Of a stretch of DNA of 64,000 nt, positions 50,319-62,872 are shown piece after piece. Below the pieces are notes generated by a model that was not told the origin of the DNA, did no database searches, and saw only the letters and a list, made by a program, of their open reading frames with translations. Location of the stretch: assembly GCA_038501195.1 (NCBI GenBank), contig JBBPUQ010000001.1, positions 4,774,001-4,838,000 on the forward strand, in the 5' to 3' direction. A program made the translations under genes and the position numbers. Position 1 is the first letter of the stretch; each line of letters starts with the position of its first letter. The stretch is from Nemania diffusa (Eukaryota; Ascomycota; Sordariomycetes; Xylariales; Xylariaceae).

Positions 50319-52567
50319 TTATTTGTTTAAAATTAATTTTTAAAAAAATATTTATAAATTTTATTTTAAAATTATTATAATTAATTATTTAAATATAATT
50401 TTAAAAATTATTTAAAATATTAAAATAAATTTAAAAAAAATTAAAACAATTTTAAATTAAAAATTTAAAAATTTTAAAATTATAATATTAATTTAATTGT
50501 TTTTAAAATTTTATAACTTTATAAAAATATTTATTTATTATATTAGCAATATTTTTAAATTATTTATATAATTATTAAAAAAAAAATTATAAATAAAAAT
50601 TAAAACTAAAATAGTAAAAAACTTTTAAAATAATAAAAAAGTTAGTTATATTAACTTTAATACTAGTTTTTTTTTAATTTAAAGTTTTAATATATATTAA
50701 AATAAATATATTATATAATATAATTAAAAAACCTATTTAATAAAAATATAAAAACAATAAATAAAAACTTATTAATTATTTTTTAAAAACTATAACTTTA
50801 TATAAATAAATTTATTTAATTTAAAATTAAAAAATATTAATAATAATATAAACTTTTAAATATTATTATTTTAAATTATTAAATATATAGTTTTAAATAA
50901 TTATTAATTATTAAATATTAATTTATTAATTAATTAAAAAAACTTTTTTAATAAAATAAATAAAATAAATAAACTTTTTAAACAATTTTAATATTATTTT
51001 TTAATATAAATAAAAAAAATAATATTATAGTTAATATATTTTTTTTAAAAATAGTTAATTTATTAATAATTAAAGTTTAAAAATAAATAAAAAAAACTTT
51101 TATATTTATTAAATTTAATATAATTAAAAGTTTTATAATTATTTTTTAATTTATTAAAACTAAAATATTAATTATAAAAAATATATAAATTAATATTAAT
51201 AATTTATTAAAACTAAAATAAATTAATATAAATATTAAAATAAAACTATTATTAATTTTTTTTTTAAAAAAACTTATATTAATATATTAATAATTATTAT
51301 AAATATAAATATAATAAAAAATAAAAAAAAAACTTTTAAACTATTATATTTAATATTTATATTATAAAATATTTAAAAATATATAATAATAAATAATAAA
51401 AATATAATTATATTTAAATATTTATTAATAAATTTAATAAAATTATTATTATTTTATTTAATTAAAAAATAAATAATATAAAAAAACTAATATTAAAATA
51501 TTATTATATATTATATTATATTTTTAATATATTAAAAACTTAGTTTTTTAATAATATTAAATTATTTATTTTAAAATTTATAAAAATATTAAATTTATTA
51601 ATAAATATTAAATATAAATAAAATAATATTTATTATTTATAAATATAAAATATTATAAAAAAAACAAATTATAATTTAAATTAAAAATTATATTTTTATT
51701 TAAATAAATATTAAAATAATTAAAATATATATTTATTAATTTTTATTTTTATTTATAACTTTTTATAATATTTTTAAAAATAATATTTAAAATTAAATTT
51801 TAAAATTATTTATTTTTTATATTTAAAAAAAAATCTCTATAAATAAATAAATTAAATAAATATAAAAATTAATTAATTAAATATAACAAATTTAAAAATT
51901 TATATATAAAATTATTAAAATTATATAAAAAAAACAAAAAATTTAAACTAATAAAAAATAAAAATTTATTAACTTTTTTAAATATAATAAAATATTTTTA
52001 TATAAAACAAGTTTTTTAATATATATTTTAATAATTTATTTTAATTTATAATATTTTAAATTATTTAAAATTTTTAAAAAAAAAAAATATAACTATAAAT
52101 TAAATATATTAAATTTATATAAAAAAAAAATTTATTTTATATAAATAAATTAAAAAAAACAAGTAATAATTTATTATTATAATAATTATAAATTTTATTA
52201 TTAATTAAAAAAATTAATAATAAATTAAAATTTAAAATAAATTAAATATTAAAATTAAAAACTTTTAATAAAATTAAAAAACTATAATATTAAATTTTAT
52301 AAAAAAGTTATAACTTTAATAATATTTAATATTTTATAAAAAATTTTAAAAATATATTTATTATATTAAATTATTATTATTTAAATAAATTAATTAAATT
52401 AAAATTATTAATTAAAATATAAAATTAAATAAAAATAATAATTATAAATAAAATTATAAAAAATTATAAAAATAATAATAAAATATTTAATTTAAATATT
52501 AAAATTAAATTTAAATATTATATTTAATTAATTTTAATTTAATTTATATTAAACTTTTCATTTTTAA

Positions 52568-52923
52568 AAAAAATAATATAATAATTTATATAAACTATTA
52601 ATTTTTATATTTATTTTATTAATTATAAATTAAAATTTATATATTTTATTATAATATAACTTTATAATTTTTATTAATTTATAAAAACTATAATTTTTAA
52701 AATAATTTATTTTAAAAAATTTACTTTATAAAATTTATATTAAAAAAACTTTAATTAAATTTTATAACTTTATTTATAACTTTATTTATAATTTTATATA
52801 TTTATATATTTTATATAATATATATATATAATTTAGCTTTTTTTTTTTTTTATTTTATTTTAAAATCTTTAATTAATAAAAATATTTAATTAACTTTTAT
52901 ATTTTTTATAATTATAATAAAAA
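52568..52923 (+). repeat. Right copy of the 350-bp direct repeat (AT-converted)
   Basis: Same orientation as 28,090-28,445. Contains the matching ACTTTATTTATAACTTTATTTA stretch (G/C replaced) and a shorter poly-T run. Sequence diverges abruptly after about 52,923. Confidence 0.8.
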
Positions 52924-53320
52924 ACAATATTATTAATACTTTTATAATATTAATAATATATATTATATATAATAATAATTAATATATTAAAAAAATTAAT
53001 ATTTATATTTATAAAATTTAATATTATTAATATATTTAGTTTTATTTATTAAAAAACTTATACAAATTTAAAAATTAAATAAATTTATAAATTTTTATTA
53101 TAAACTTTTATAATAAAGTTTTTTTTTATAAATAAAAATTATTAAAAAAATTAAAAATAATAATAATAAAATTTATTATTTTAATAATTTTATTAATTAT
53201 ATATTTATAATTTATTATTTAATAAAATATAAAAATTAATAAAACATTTAATTATTAAATTTAATATATATATATTATATAAATTATTTAATATTAGCTA
53301 TATTATTTATATAATTAATA

Positions 53321-54911
53321 CGTGCTTTTTATGCACAAGTGATGCGATCTTGTACAAGGATAGGTCATTGGGTGGACCTGCCACTGCAGGACAGCCGCAT
53401 GGCACCTGTCCCGTGCCCCACACACACACATTCTAGATTTAGGTAGATTCACAGATTCAGGAAAAATTCCTTCTTCATCTCTAATGCAACTACCTTTTCT
53501 ACCCATACCTATAGAGCACCTTATTAACAAGCTTTAAGCTCGTTAAAAAAGGCTTACATTTAACAGTAGTGCTACTTGCACCGTTTCAATGTTTTAAATT
53601 ATATAAACTACTTAATAATAAACAGCTTTATATAAAATAAAACACCTTTTTAGCAAATAATAGCTAAAGTGCAAAGCTATATATAACGCTTATTGCGAGA
53701 AAAAAATGTAAAAATAAAAATAAGAAAGTTGGTTAAAGCTTTTATGCAGTTTTTGCTATAGCTTTATTGCAAATATTTCGCTTAGCAATTACCTAGATTT
53801 GATCGACTTTAGCTATAAAATACACCGTATTACGCCTATCGAGCGTTTTTGCGCTTACGTTTAACTCTAGCCGCGTTTGTTGGAGCGACTTTTTAGGAAG
53901 TCGCTCTACTGATATGGTCTTGTCGAATCCGTTTTAAAACGAACCGGTTCTTTTTAACGTTATTAGCTTGTGCAAAAGTTGGGTCTTGCTCAGTCCAGGC
54001 TCTTGCTAAAAGCGGCGTGGCTCAGGTGAAATTCCCATTCCGATTTAGGACGGTAAAACCTATCTCTGAGGTATCTATTCGTACGTACTTAAAAGGTTAG
54101 TGTAGATAGGGAGACTTGGCAAATACCACCTCAAGACGCAGCTAGAAGATCCCTAAGTAGATACCTACCTATCTACCAGGTATGCATATGCTACGTATGT
54201 AAGTGGGAGCTCATGGAAGGGTTAGCTACATATGTATTTTGTACGTAATTGGTATGAAGAGAGTTGTGTTGCAATAGTTATTCTTTTGACAACTCTTTTA
54301 CATGGCTCCTCGATGGTCAATTCGAGACCCTTTATAATCTAAGCCTCTTCTCTTAGCCTACCATATTTACGCGTTATTTTTTTTGTTATATGATGACTCA
54401 ATTTGAAGAGTACTGTAGGTATACACTATCTAGTTGACTCCTTGGGCAATCATTGTCATGGGATTCGAGATAGTGTCTCGTTGTACAGTATATTGTTGTA
54501 CGACATCATAGGTTGTAGCTATCGCACACCTCGCTTGAAATAGGCATCTGTAGCCGAAATATCTTACCTGTCTCTCTTTTGTCACCGTTCTACTCAGTCT
54601 TAGATCCATCCCTTTGCTGAGACATGGAGGTATTATTCAACCGAGTAGAACAAACTAGACCATCCAAGAGTACGAAGGTCAACTCGATTTAGACACGTGA
54701 TGGAGGCAAACCACTGCCAACAACAATCTGTCTTACACAATCCCTCACCTAATAAAAGCTCGTTGGATGATACGGTACGACTCGTCAAGTTGTCAAGCTA
54801 CTAGATTAGAGACACATGTGCATACTATCTACTTGTACACGCAATTTCAAAAGCTCCACAATCGTATTGCTACTACCTAGGTACCTGTAAGGTATGCGAC
54901 AAGGCAGAATG
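53321..54911. other. Gene-free right border of the AT block
   Basis: 53,321-53,530 is a sudden island of normal GC without a convincing gene. 53,540-53,830 is moderately AT-rich. 53,884-53,907 holds a perfect hairpin (GAGCGACTT, loop, AAGTCGCTC). 54,050-54,900 is ordinary intergenic DNA with TAGGTA motifs, ending in the 3' flank of the transporter gene. Confidence 0.5.
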
Positions 54912-56456
54912 CTACCCGGACCTAACGGTATCCGCCTTCGGCCTAATAGCTGCTGGCTGTTTGTCTTTTTGCTTTGAGTCCAGGGAGTATAACGCTCCAG
55001 CCGAGAACACCACAACAGCTCCCACCAGTGTCCCCGTAGCGAGGCGATTGCCGAAGAGCCAAATGCTTAGCAGTAGACTCACCAGCTTCCGGATATTTAA
55101 CACAATGGTCACAGTCAGGGCTGAGGACATGGCGGCCAAAAGATTGACGCCGCGGATGCAAGCGTACTGGGTGAGAACATTAAGTGCCAGATATGTTACC
55201 TGGCTGGGAATATATATGCCTTCCGCCGCCTTTTGCCAGCCTTCTGGTAAAGCCGCTAAACTCGATTGGTCAATCGGCAGCCGCAGTGCCAACGGCGGGC
55301 TATCCACGAGACGCATGAATTGACGAACTAGGGATTTCGTAAAGGGCAGGAAGAGCGGAAGCGAGAGTATATGCGAGTAGAAGAGGTTCTCTTTCCACTG
55401 GGGTCCATACTGTCTGTAAGTCTCCTCTGTATATAGGCCCATGACTGCCGACAGGGCTTGAGCAACGAAAAGAATTCCCAGACCTGTGCCAAAGCTTGGC
55501 GGTGAGCTCTCATGCGACGATTCGGCTGCGGGTTGCTTTGGATAGGGTCAGACTTCCGTGGCCATTTATTTAAAGCAAGTGAAGACCATCTTACCTTCGT
55601 TTGTGCGTCCGACCAGGCAGCCGTTATGACGCCTATCGTCAAAAGCACGACGGCTGTGACCTGAATATGTGAATATCTCTTGCCGTAAAGGCTGCCAGCT
55701 ACTATGGTAGTGATGCTACCGCCAGAGCGCAAGATAATGTGGACAGGAACCGAGATATCGTAACTAAAGGCGTGGTTGTTGAGCAGGTTAATGCTGAAAA
55801 AGAGCACAATGTTAATAAGCCAACGCCGAATAGGCACCCGATTCGGTCTTATGAAGAATGGGGGCCTGGCGGCATCAAACTGCGAGACATATCCCGTGAT
55901 TGCGACGAAGAGAAACTGCACGAAGGTCAAGAGCGTCCCTAGAACCATGGAGTGAGCGTCTATTCAAAGGCGAACGAGAGGTAAAGACAAAGTCATCGCT
56001 ACGGGTATCGTACCGCTCGCTGGTTCAACCCTATGGAATGGTCAGGAACATTGACGTGCAAAGACCGAGGCGGAAGAGGGGGCCGCGCTCACTTGACGAT
56101 AGCTTCAAGGGCGAAGACCTGTGCCACCAGCGACTATCAGCTATTGCCCTGGTAGGTCCTAGTAGGGGATTAATGGGACAGCGAGGACAGACATTAGAGC
56201 AACAGCCACCGAAAATCAGTCCCAGCATGGCCCCGACAGTCAACCATTGTGGAATAGTCTCGATGAAGATGCGACCGGCGAGGCCCATGAGCTTGGAGTG
56301 GGTCGATCGCTGGTCGTGTATGCCGTACAGCTCGGCCTTCTCGAGGGAAGGGCCAGCGTTGATGACCTTGGGCGTGACAGCGCTGCCATTGCGTTGGGCA
56401 ACAGCGTGCGACTCGCGCAGAGTCTGACGCCTTCGGGGAGCCGAACGGCTCGTCAT
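54912..56456 (-). CDS. YEA4: Nucleotide-sugar transporter, YEA4/SLC35B4 type (UAA family)
   Basis: Imports UDP-GlcNAc (and possibly UDP-xylose) into ER or Golgi for glycan or chitin metabolism. Five exons join in frame: 56,193-56,456, 56,093-56,118 (26 nt), 56,014-56,030 (17 nt), 55,595-55,938 and 54,912-55,535, giving about 424 residues. The first helix ends in GGCCSN, continued by VFALEAIVK, the signature of the SLC35B4/Yea4 group; then VEPASGT, LLTFVQFLFVAITGY, NNHAFSYDISVPVHIILRSG, GILFVAQALSAVMGLYTEE, a luminal stretch with WKENLFYSH, and the last helices LGLVGAVVVF-like TLVGAVVVFSAGALYSLDS. The N-terminal extension is Arg-rich and cytosolic; there is no dilysine tail. Intron 4 (59 nt) has a CTGAC branch site. 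Substrate is inferred from the family. Confidence 0.88.
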
Positions 56457-58310
56457 TTTGGCGAGGCCACAGTTGCGGAAGGCGTGTCGGCGTGGTCAAG
56501 GGCGCGGGAGCAGATTTGAGGGAGCAGATCGAGGATGTGTGCTAGTGTCTGGTTAGCTGAGCTGAACTGGGCTGAACTGGGCTGCATAGATGCAGAAGGT
56601 GTAAACATTGCAGATATGCAAGCTAGATAGGTTCGAAGCAAAGCGGTGAACGTAGAGAGTATGAGATGTCTCGCTACGTCTATCTAACCTACCAGACCTC
56701 GAGGTAATTAACAGAGCCTTTCTTCGGTATCGATCGTGTCAGCAAGGCATGAATGCATGTATGTGAAAACGCTAAACCCTTGACCCTAGATACAGACCTG
56801 CCAGCTGTATATTTGCAATGAACTTCTCGCGAAACAGGTTGACGGTACCAGAGTAAGGGCTTAGAGCTGCAGAACAAGAGGGACGAGAGGGATAGCAACC
56901 TGGTAATTAAGGCGACGGATGGATGATGACTTCCAAGGTTGTCTATGTGGCTTGATCGCCTCGTTCATTTTTCCTGAACAAGGTACCTGCAGTATACAGG
57001 CCACTGTCCTCTGTAATTATAGCTCAGCGGGGTGCAGAGCGGGTACCTGCCGACGGGTATTTAAGAGGAGCCTAGCTACATTTAGGTAGGCTTAGGTGGG
57101 TTGGATAGGTGCCTTAACCGTCATTACCGACAGCCTACATACATGTACATATCCTACCTACATCAAGCCATGTCATATCGAAGCAGCCGCTCCCTTGGCT
57201 ACCGAACCGAGTAGGTATAACCGTACGTACACATAGTTTGAAATATACATGTCAACCTACATACTACCTATCTAATAGTATGACTACCAGCATATATTAA
57301 TATTTGAAGTTCTACTCCTCGAGATATTACTTATGTAACTACTTGGTAAATTCACGCATTGATATCTTAGCACAGGCATCGAACGAATGAGAGTTTCAGC
57401 GCCGGCTGTGTGTAAACCCCATTATCTAGAGGAGTGTTATCAATAGAAAATTGTGACAGGACTGGCAAGAGAGAGAAGATCTATTCATGTATGTATGAAT
57501 TGCAGCTTCAACTAAGTAGGACTAGTTAGGCCGTTGACGTTCTACTCCTGGCATCACCCTCCAGTCTTTCCCTTGGACACTATATCGACCCATCTAGTAG
57601 ATCATACAACTAGATCGGACTACAAGTAGTTGTTATTTACTAGAGACATTCTTGCCCGCCCCTTAGCCATACAAGACTCGAGGATTACTATTAGCAGGGT
57701 AATTTTGAACGAGTCACTCAATGCTTGATTGTGCACATCCACAAACGCCTTTAGTAATTCACCTGTGCTGCTGGTCTGTCTTTTAACATCTATGCCATTG
57801 AGGTGATGAAGGCAAGGCTGTGGCAGCTGTATGAACGTGTCCCCACCGAATCACTGTCCCGCCATATGTTTGTCCTATACTCAGCTGTTGTATGTCTTGG
57901 CCTCTTGTTTCTGCTGCCTTCCACCCAAATCTGCGGCGACAGGAACCCAGTATTCCTATTCTATACGCATCTCTGCGTCATGAAATAACACCACCTTATG
58001 TGCAACACGTCTGTTATCATCGAACAAAACATTATATTTCTCGCCGTATGGGCTGAACAATAGCTTTGTTGATCGAATGCTAGGAAGAAGTCTTGTCGGC
58101 CGCAAAGTAGATGAGAAGGGTCATCGTCAAAATTGCCCTTTCCATTAGCCTGATTCTTACAAAGCAGGCCAACATCCTCATGCTCTGACGAAGGTGGTAG
58201 CTGCTCCTCGGCACGATGCTGATGATGATGTGGTGATGATGACGATGATAATGACAATGCCGACGACGACGATGATGATGGGAAGGGACGGGACAATGAA
58301 TTGTTTGCCT
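56457..58310. other. Intergenic region with TACCTA motifs and a trinucleotide-rich 3' flank
   Basis: No supported gene. 57,000-57,320 is rich in TAGGTA/TACCTA words. 58,205-58,285 is an imperfect GAT/GAC trinucleotide tract that lies in the probable 3' UTR of the PP2A gene. The minus ORF over 57,961-58,365 is an artefact of that UTR. Confidence 0.55.
58205..58285. repeat. GAT/GAC trinucleotide microsatellite
   Basis: Runs of GATGATGATG, GACGATGATAATGAC and GACGACGACGATGATGATG, downstream of the PP2A B55 stop codon. Confidence 0.75.
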
Positions 58311-60129
58311 CTACACTGCAGAAAATACAAAAAGCTGTATCTAAGTTAGTTCCTCTTCGACTCAAGTTGGAGTAGTGAGGTATGATTCGTTATAACTCAC
58401 GTTGTTGGTTGCTGCAATTGCGATGCTGTCTTCGAACGGATGCCAACTCATGTGCAAAATCTTTTTGTTGAAATCGATTTGTTCCGCATCGGTCTCTTTC
58501 CGCATCCTCTGACCCTGAGCTGTCCCTGCTGCTGGACTACCTGCACGTGACCCGCCCTTCTTATTGCCATTTGTTGCTGTAGGGCTTGTTGATGAGTGGA
58601 TGGGGGTAGGTATGCCGACCTTCTTCGCTTTGAAGGCTGACTTGTCAGCCTGTAAAACGACCTCTGTCTCCTTCTCTGGGTCTGATGGATATATCATGAA
58701 GTTATTGTTATAACTTCCCGTCATGACATTTTTGGCATCACCGGAGAAGATAACCTCGAACTTGTCAAAAATGCTGTCATTCTCGTACGTGTCGCACAAC
58801 CTTGGCCGAAGGTGCTCGTGAATGGGTATCGTCTTCACCGGCTGCCGTTCCATGTTGACGTCCCAAATCTTCACGGTGAGGTAGTCTCGGGATAGGATAT
58901 ACCTGCCGTCATGAGAAAAGCGCACGTCAGATATAGACGATATAATCTCCGAAAAGAACGATCTTGATGAGGTATCTTCTTCTTGCTCAAACACTATTAG
59001 GTAAGTTAGCATAGAAAAGGCATAGCTTGTCTAGTCATATCTTACATTTAGCATGTTGGTCACAGAGAGCGCTTTCTCGCATGTCAGCTAGCTTGATAGT
59101 ACCCTTTGAGCTGGCGTACATAAACCAATTGCAGCTAACAGGGTGAAACTCGGCGGCAGTAATGACTTCGGTAAGTTCCTCCATGTTCGCAGGTTTAATA
59201 TCCACGATGTTGAAGCTTTGATCCTGGATGTTCAAATTCCAGAGGTTGATGCGTAGATCATCGCTACTTATGAAAGTTTCGCCGTCACTATTGACTGAGA
59301 TGCTGTTGATATGGTAGGCATGTGCGTTGGCGTAGGTACGTCGCGGAACCGCAGCCACAACTGTATCATGATGTGTTAGGCGTGGCAACTTGAGTTCTCT
59401 GGCGTTCTTGAACTGTGTCTGTGGGAGCGGCCGAGGAGCCCCGCCACCTGCGCCGGCTATGTTCCCTGGTGTGACATCTTGCGATAGGTTGTTCTCAGCT
59501 ACCACCTTAAGCGACTTCTCGAAAACCTTCCAGAGCTTTATCGTCTTGTCGTTGGTAGATAGGAGGTAGTGCGATGCATTTTGACGACGACACCACTTGA
59601 TTTTGTTGATTTTCTCTTCTATCTCGAGGGACTTTAGATAATCGAACTCTGGCTCGTGTGACTGAAACTCCGTGTGGAATTTATATTCGCAAGTTTTCTT
59701 CTGTAGCGACGTTAGACCAAAATCGGCATAATAACTCCGCAGAAGCGTAGAGGTACTGCAACGAGGGGAAAAACTAACCGTCTCGTTCCTCTCAAACAGC
59801 ACAACTCGCCCTCCTTTGTCTCCGGTTGCCAGATAATTGCCCGTATGATCGAACTCGACGGTCGATATGATATCAGCTATGTACATGCACGGTAAGTAGG
59901 AGTACACCGGAATACCGACTACGCCAGGGCGTGTACAAGAAGAAGACTGCGAAAGGGCGGGAGAGATTGCATACCTTCTGTGATATCCTCAACGTCCCCC
60001 TTGTCACCGAAACACCTATACGAGTTAGCGCACGCAGAGCGAGACCCAGCACGGTTATTTGAAAGGAAGCTGGGGAGCGGGTTTCACGAACTGGGTAAAT
60101 TTCCACACAGTCGGATCGGCGTCAGCCAT
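58311..60129 (-). CDS. CDC55: Protein phosphatase 2A regulatory subunit B (B55 / Cdc55)
   Basis: A WD40 beta-propeller that selects substrates for the PP2A holoenzyme and controls mitotic progression and morphogenesis. Five exons join in frame: 60,092-60,129, 59,975-60,015, 59,046-59,876, 58,401-58,993 and 58,311-58,334, giving 508 residues. The start reads [13 protein letters not shown], then [13 protein letters not shown] and [20 protein letters not shown] (blade 1, classical B55). Others: [112 protein letters not shown] and the end LFVFSAV. The insert after [10 protein letters not shown] (Ser/Thr/Gly-rich) is a filamentous-fungal feature. The last exon encodes only seven residues. Confidence 0.95.
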
Positions 60130-61891
60130 GCTGGGTGTGGTAATGAGCAAATGAGTTGTTGAGGTAGTGAGGTTGCTGCTAATGCGCCCACGCGGGGAGA
60201 CGGTTAGCACGCACCCCAAGGCGGCGGGTCAGGCAGATGTTGCAAGGAGAGGGAGCAGCAAGAAGATACCTGGGTGCTGCTTATGCAATAGAGAGAAGAG
60301 CGACGATGGTAGAGGGTGCGTCGGGTTGGGAGGGTCGTGGGGTGGTGGTGGGAATGATGATGATGATGATGATAATGCGCAAGGGTTGGACGTAGATAGG
60401 TTTTTGGCTGAAGGACGGTTTAGTAGGTGAGGTGGTAGTGTTAGGTACGCTATTAGGTAGGTAGGTCAAGGTTCCAGGCTTGTTAATCAGGCAAGGCGCT
60501 ACCTACATGGGGTACTTACCCACCAACCAGTTGGAGGGGTAGAGTTGTACCTACAGTGACATGTACTTAGCATCCTTAAAATAAGTACCCGTCTACCCTA
60601 CCTACTTGCCTGACCTAAAAACGCTTAGGTCACAAAGACGCCATGTAAGAAACACTCAGACTTACCTATATGTATGTATGTACATAGAGGCTTAGCTAGC
60701 TGTGGGGTTAGGCACAAGTACATACCTACATGTATGTATCTTCTATATTGTTCTACCTACACCGGTCATGTAGATATCTGCCCACAAAGCCGGCGGGATT
60801 CCAAATCCCGAAGAGGCGTGCGTGCCCTAGATAGCCAGCTGAAGTATTGAGGTAGTGTGGATAGCTGGAGGTGTTGTAAGAGGTATAACAGGGCCACAAC
60901 TACCATTGTAGGCTATTAGCATTGTCACGAGGAGTTATAGAAATGAAGCAACAAAGCCTACTATAACTAACAAAAAGGCAATTATAATAATTAAATCTAC
61001 TTTTATGATACGGCTAGCACTATAAAATTGGTTAAGTATATATTGGGAAGTAGGGCATAAGCTTCCGTTTATGCCCCAATAGTTGCTTATTTTTTTTCTT
61101 GAGAAGTAGGGAGTTGGACTCTGTACCTAAAGTGAGGTGACGAGGGGAAGATCCCTTTCAGCGAAGCTGTGGTGTCGCAGCCCTTATAAAGAGCTATCTA
61201 GGTAGGCTCTAAACCCTGAATGAATCACCACACAGTTGAGTTAAATATGACAACATAAGCTTATAATTTTCCGCTCTGTGATTGCCTTCTGTTATTTGAG
61301 AAAATCCGCCCTATCATAGGTACTTACTAGTGGGTTCTAGTTTCAATGTACCTTAGGTATTGAGGAGGAATGATGTCAAGAGGGGCTACCTACGCATAGG
61401 CGTTACTCTAAGCATATCTACTACCTTAAGGCTTAGGTAGTACAAGAACTTACGTACTTATAAATTCATAACTTCACCTCTATCACTCCCTCTTGCTCGT
61501 TTTACTGCCACCTTAAACTTGGTTCTTAGTAATCCACATTACTATAAGTGTGGGTAAGTATACCTATATTTCTTCTGCGGCTCATATATGTATCTAGGTC
61601 AGTACCTACCTACATAAAGTATAGTGGGGTAACGGTAGGTAATGTATGCATATACCGAGTCAAGGATGATAGGTACATAATCATATACGAATTGACCTCG
61701 TTCCTTTTTAATTTAATAGATACTAGAATTCGCCAGCTAGCTCTAACTTCATTCCTACATACATACCTAGTCAACGTGCGGCCGAGGTTCCTGTTTTTTG
61801 TCTTTTGTCTTCTTTCTTTTTTTGCGACCCTTAAATAATTCGTATAGCGAGGTCTCACCACCCTCATTTTACTACCACTAAGAGCATTAAG
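60130..61891. other. Intergenic region, divergent promoters
   Basis: No supported gene. 60,353-60,384 is a GAT microsatellite in the PP2A 5' flank. 60,440-60,780 and 61,330-61,450 are dense in TAGGTA/TACCTA/ATGTATGTA words. A hairpin with 8-bp arms (GGGCATAA at 61,053 and TTATGCCC at 61,069) sits in the middle. Confidence 0.5.
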
Positions 61892-62872
61892 ATGGAACGG
61901 CGCGGTTTTAGTGACGAGAAGAATAGGAATAGGAAAGGGAAAGGAAAAGAGGAAGAACACCCTAACACAACCTCATTGGTATCGCCCACAGAATCTGATT
62001 CTTCTAACACCAAGGATTCCGGTGTGTCTACCATGTCCCGCCTGGCCTCATCAGCTGCTAGCCTGATGGGCGAGCCTATGACTACGCACAGCCGAGTGCC
62101 CAACATCTTACCTTCTAGCAAGGCTGGATCCTCAGGCACAACTCAAAGCTCGGGAACGGCGTTCCGGGAAACGGCTCGTCTTACCCACGTAGGTTCCCCG
62201 AATGTTCAGTCGCCGCTCGGTAGCACAGTCAGATCTACCCCTGGGCAAGGTAGGGGAAATTCTGCGGAAGACAACTTCTCAGCGTTCCTAGGAATAGCTC
62301 AAGATACGAGCTCCTCCGAACTAGGTGAAAATGGACCGAGTCAGAAGCTGGCGCCTCGGTATCTTACCCATGCAGCAACCGCGGCGATGAATGATGGCTC
62401 TGAGGTAGTTGATCTTCTTGAGACGGCGCCAACGCTAGACGAGGACGAGGACGAGGACGGATTGTACATGACAAATAAGGTACTCTTGTCGCTACGAAAA
62501 GCATTATTCGAAGAGGGACTATCAACAGGAACAAGCTGGGACGATGTACTAAACTTTGTTCCCGAATTCTTATCAAATCACAGCATGGGCGATGGTGAGG
62601 AATACCAGCAGCTAGCACGGCATTTAGGGGTATCTAGCGTGGCGGAAGCCCGGGATATCTGGTTCGGTCAATGGGAGACTGTATTGTCGTCGTACACGGA
62701 CGAGGTCTGGGGTGACCTAGGTCCTCTAGTTATGGCAGCACGCCAGGAGTTGCAGAGCATACCGACGAACCCAGAAGGGACCACAACGAGCAGCTTAAAT
62801 GCCGTGCGTAGGTTGCAACAACTATTGGCACATGTCCGGGGGACTTCTCTAATTAAAACAGGAAACCCCTAG
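61892..62872 (+). CDS. Unrecognised 326-residue protein
   Basis: A single-exon frame from the ATG at 61,892 (MERRGFSDEKNRNRKGKGKE). The N-terminal half is Ser/Thr-rich and likely disordered, with a basic start that could serve as a nuclear signal. The C-terminal half is folded-looking and alpha-helical (MTNKVLLSLRKALFEEGLS, SWDDVLNFVPEFLS, EEYQQLARHLGVSSVAEARD, NAVRRLQQLLAHVRG), after an acidic DEDEDEDG patch. I do not recognise a family; it resembles conserved but unnamed Pezizomycotina proteins. Confidence 0.75.
   Translation: MERRGFSDEKNRNRKGKGKEEEHPNTTSLVSPTESDSSNTKDSGVSTMSRLASSAASLMGEPMTTHSRVPNILPSSKAGSSGTTQSSGTAFRETARLTHVGSPNVQSPLGSTVRSTPGQGRGNSAEDNFSAFLGIAQDTSSSELGENGPSQKLAPRYLTHAATAAMNDGSEVVDLLETAPTLDEDEDEDGLYMTNKVLLSLRKALFEEGLSTGTSWDDVLNFVPEFLSNHSMGDGEEYQQLARHLGVSSVAEARDIWFGQWETVLSSYTDEVWGDLGPLVMAARQELQSIPTNPEGTTTSSLNAVRRLQQLLAHVRGTSLIKTGNP

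Larger units (their letters stand above)
28200..53320. other. 25-kb RIP-saturated AT block (candidate centromere core or AT isochore)
   Basis: Typical 60-base lines carry only 0-4 G or C. There is no credible reading frame. The residual C and G are mostly in CpT/ApG context (AACTT, AGCT, AAGTT) and CpA/TpG is rare, as expected after RIP, which prefers CpA. The block contains at least two full-length LTR retrotransposons, a solo LTR and other dispersed repeats. It is flanked by conserved single-copy genes on both sides. Boundaries are gradual on the left and fairly sharp on the right. Confidence 0.9.

Noticed and set aside
28200..53300. Possible mitochondrial DNA insertion or contamination as source of the AT block
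   Set aside because: No mitochondrial genes, tRNAs or introns are visible, and the LTR comparisons explain the composition as G-to-A and C-to-T conversion of nuclear repeats.
53315..53530. 71-codon minus ORF in the right-border island
   Set aside because: Short, starts in AT-saturated DNA, no domain; more likely part of a repeat.
57961..58365. 134-codon minus ORF with His and Ser runs
   Set aside because: It is the 3' flank of the PP2A gene; the runs come from the GAT/GAC microsatellite, and the true last exon (58,311-58,334) is in another frame.
60167..60469. ORFs over the GAT repeat upstream of PP2A (both strands)
   Set aside because: Low-complexity translations of a microsatellite in the promoter or 5' UTR.
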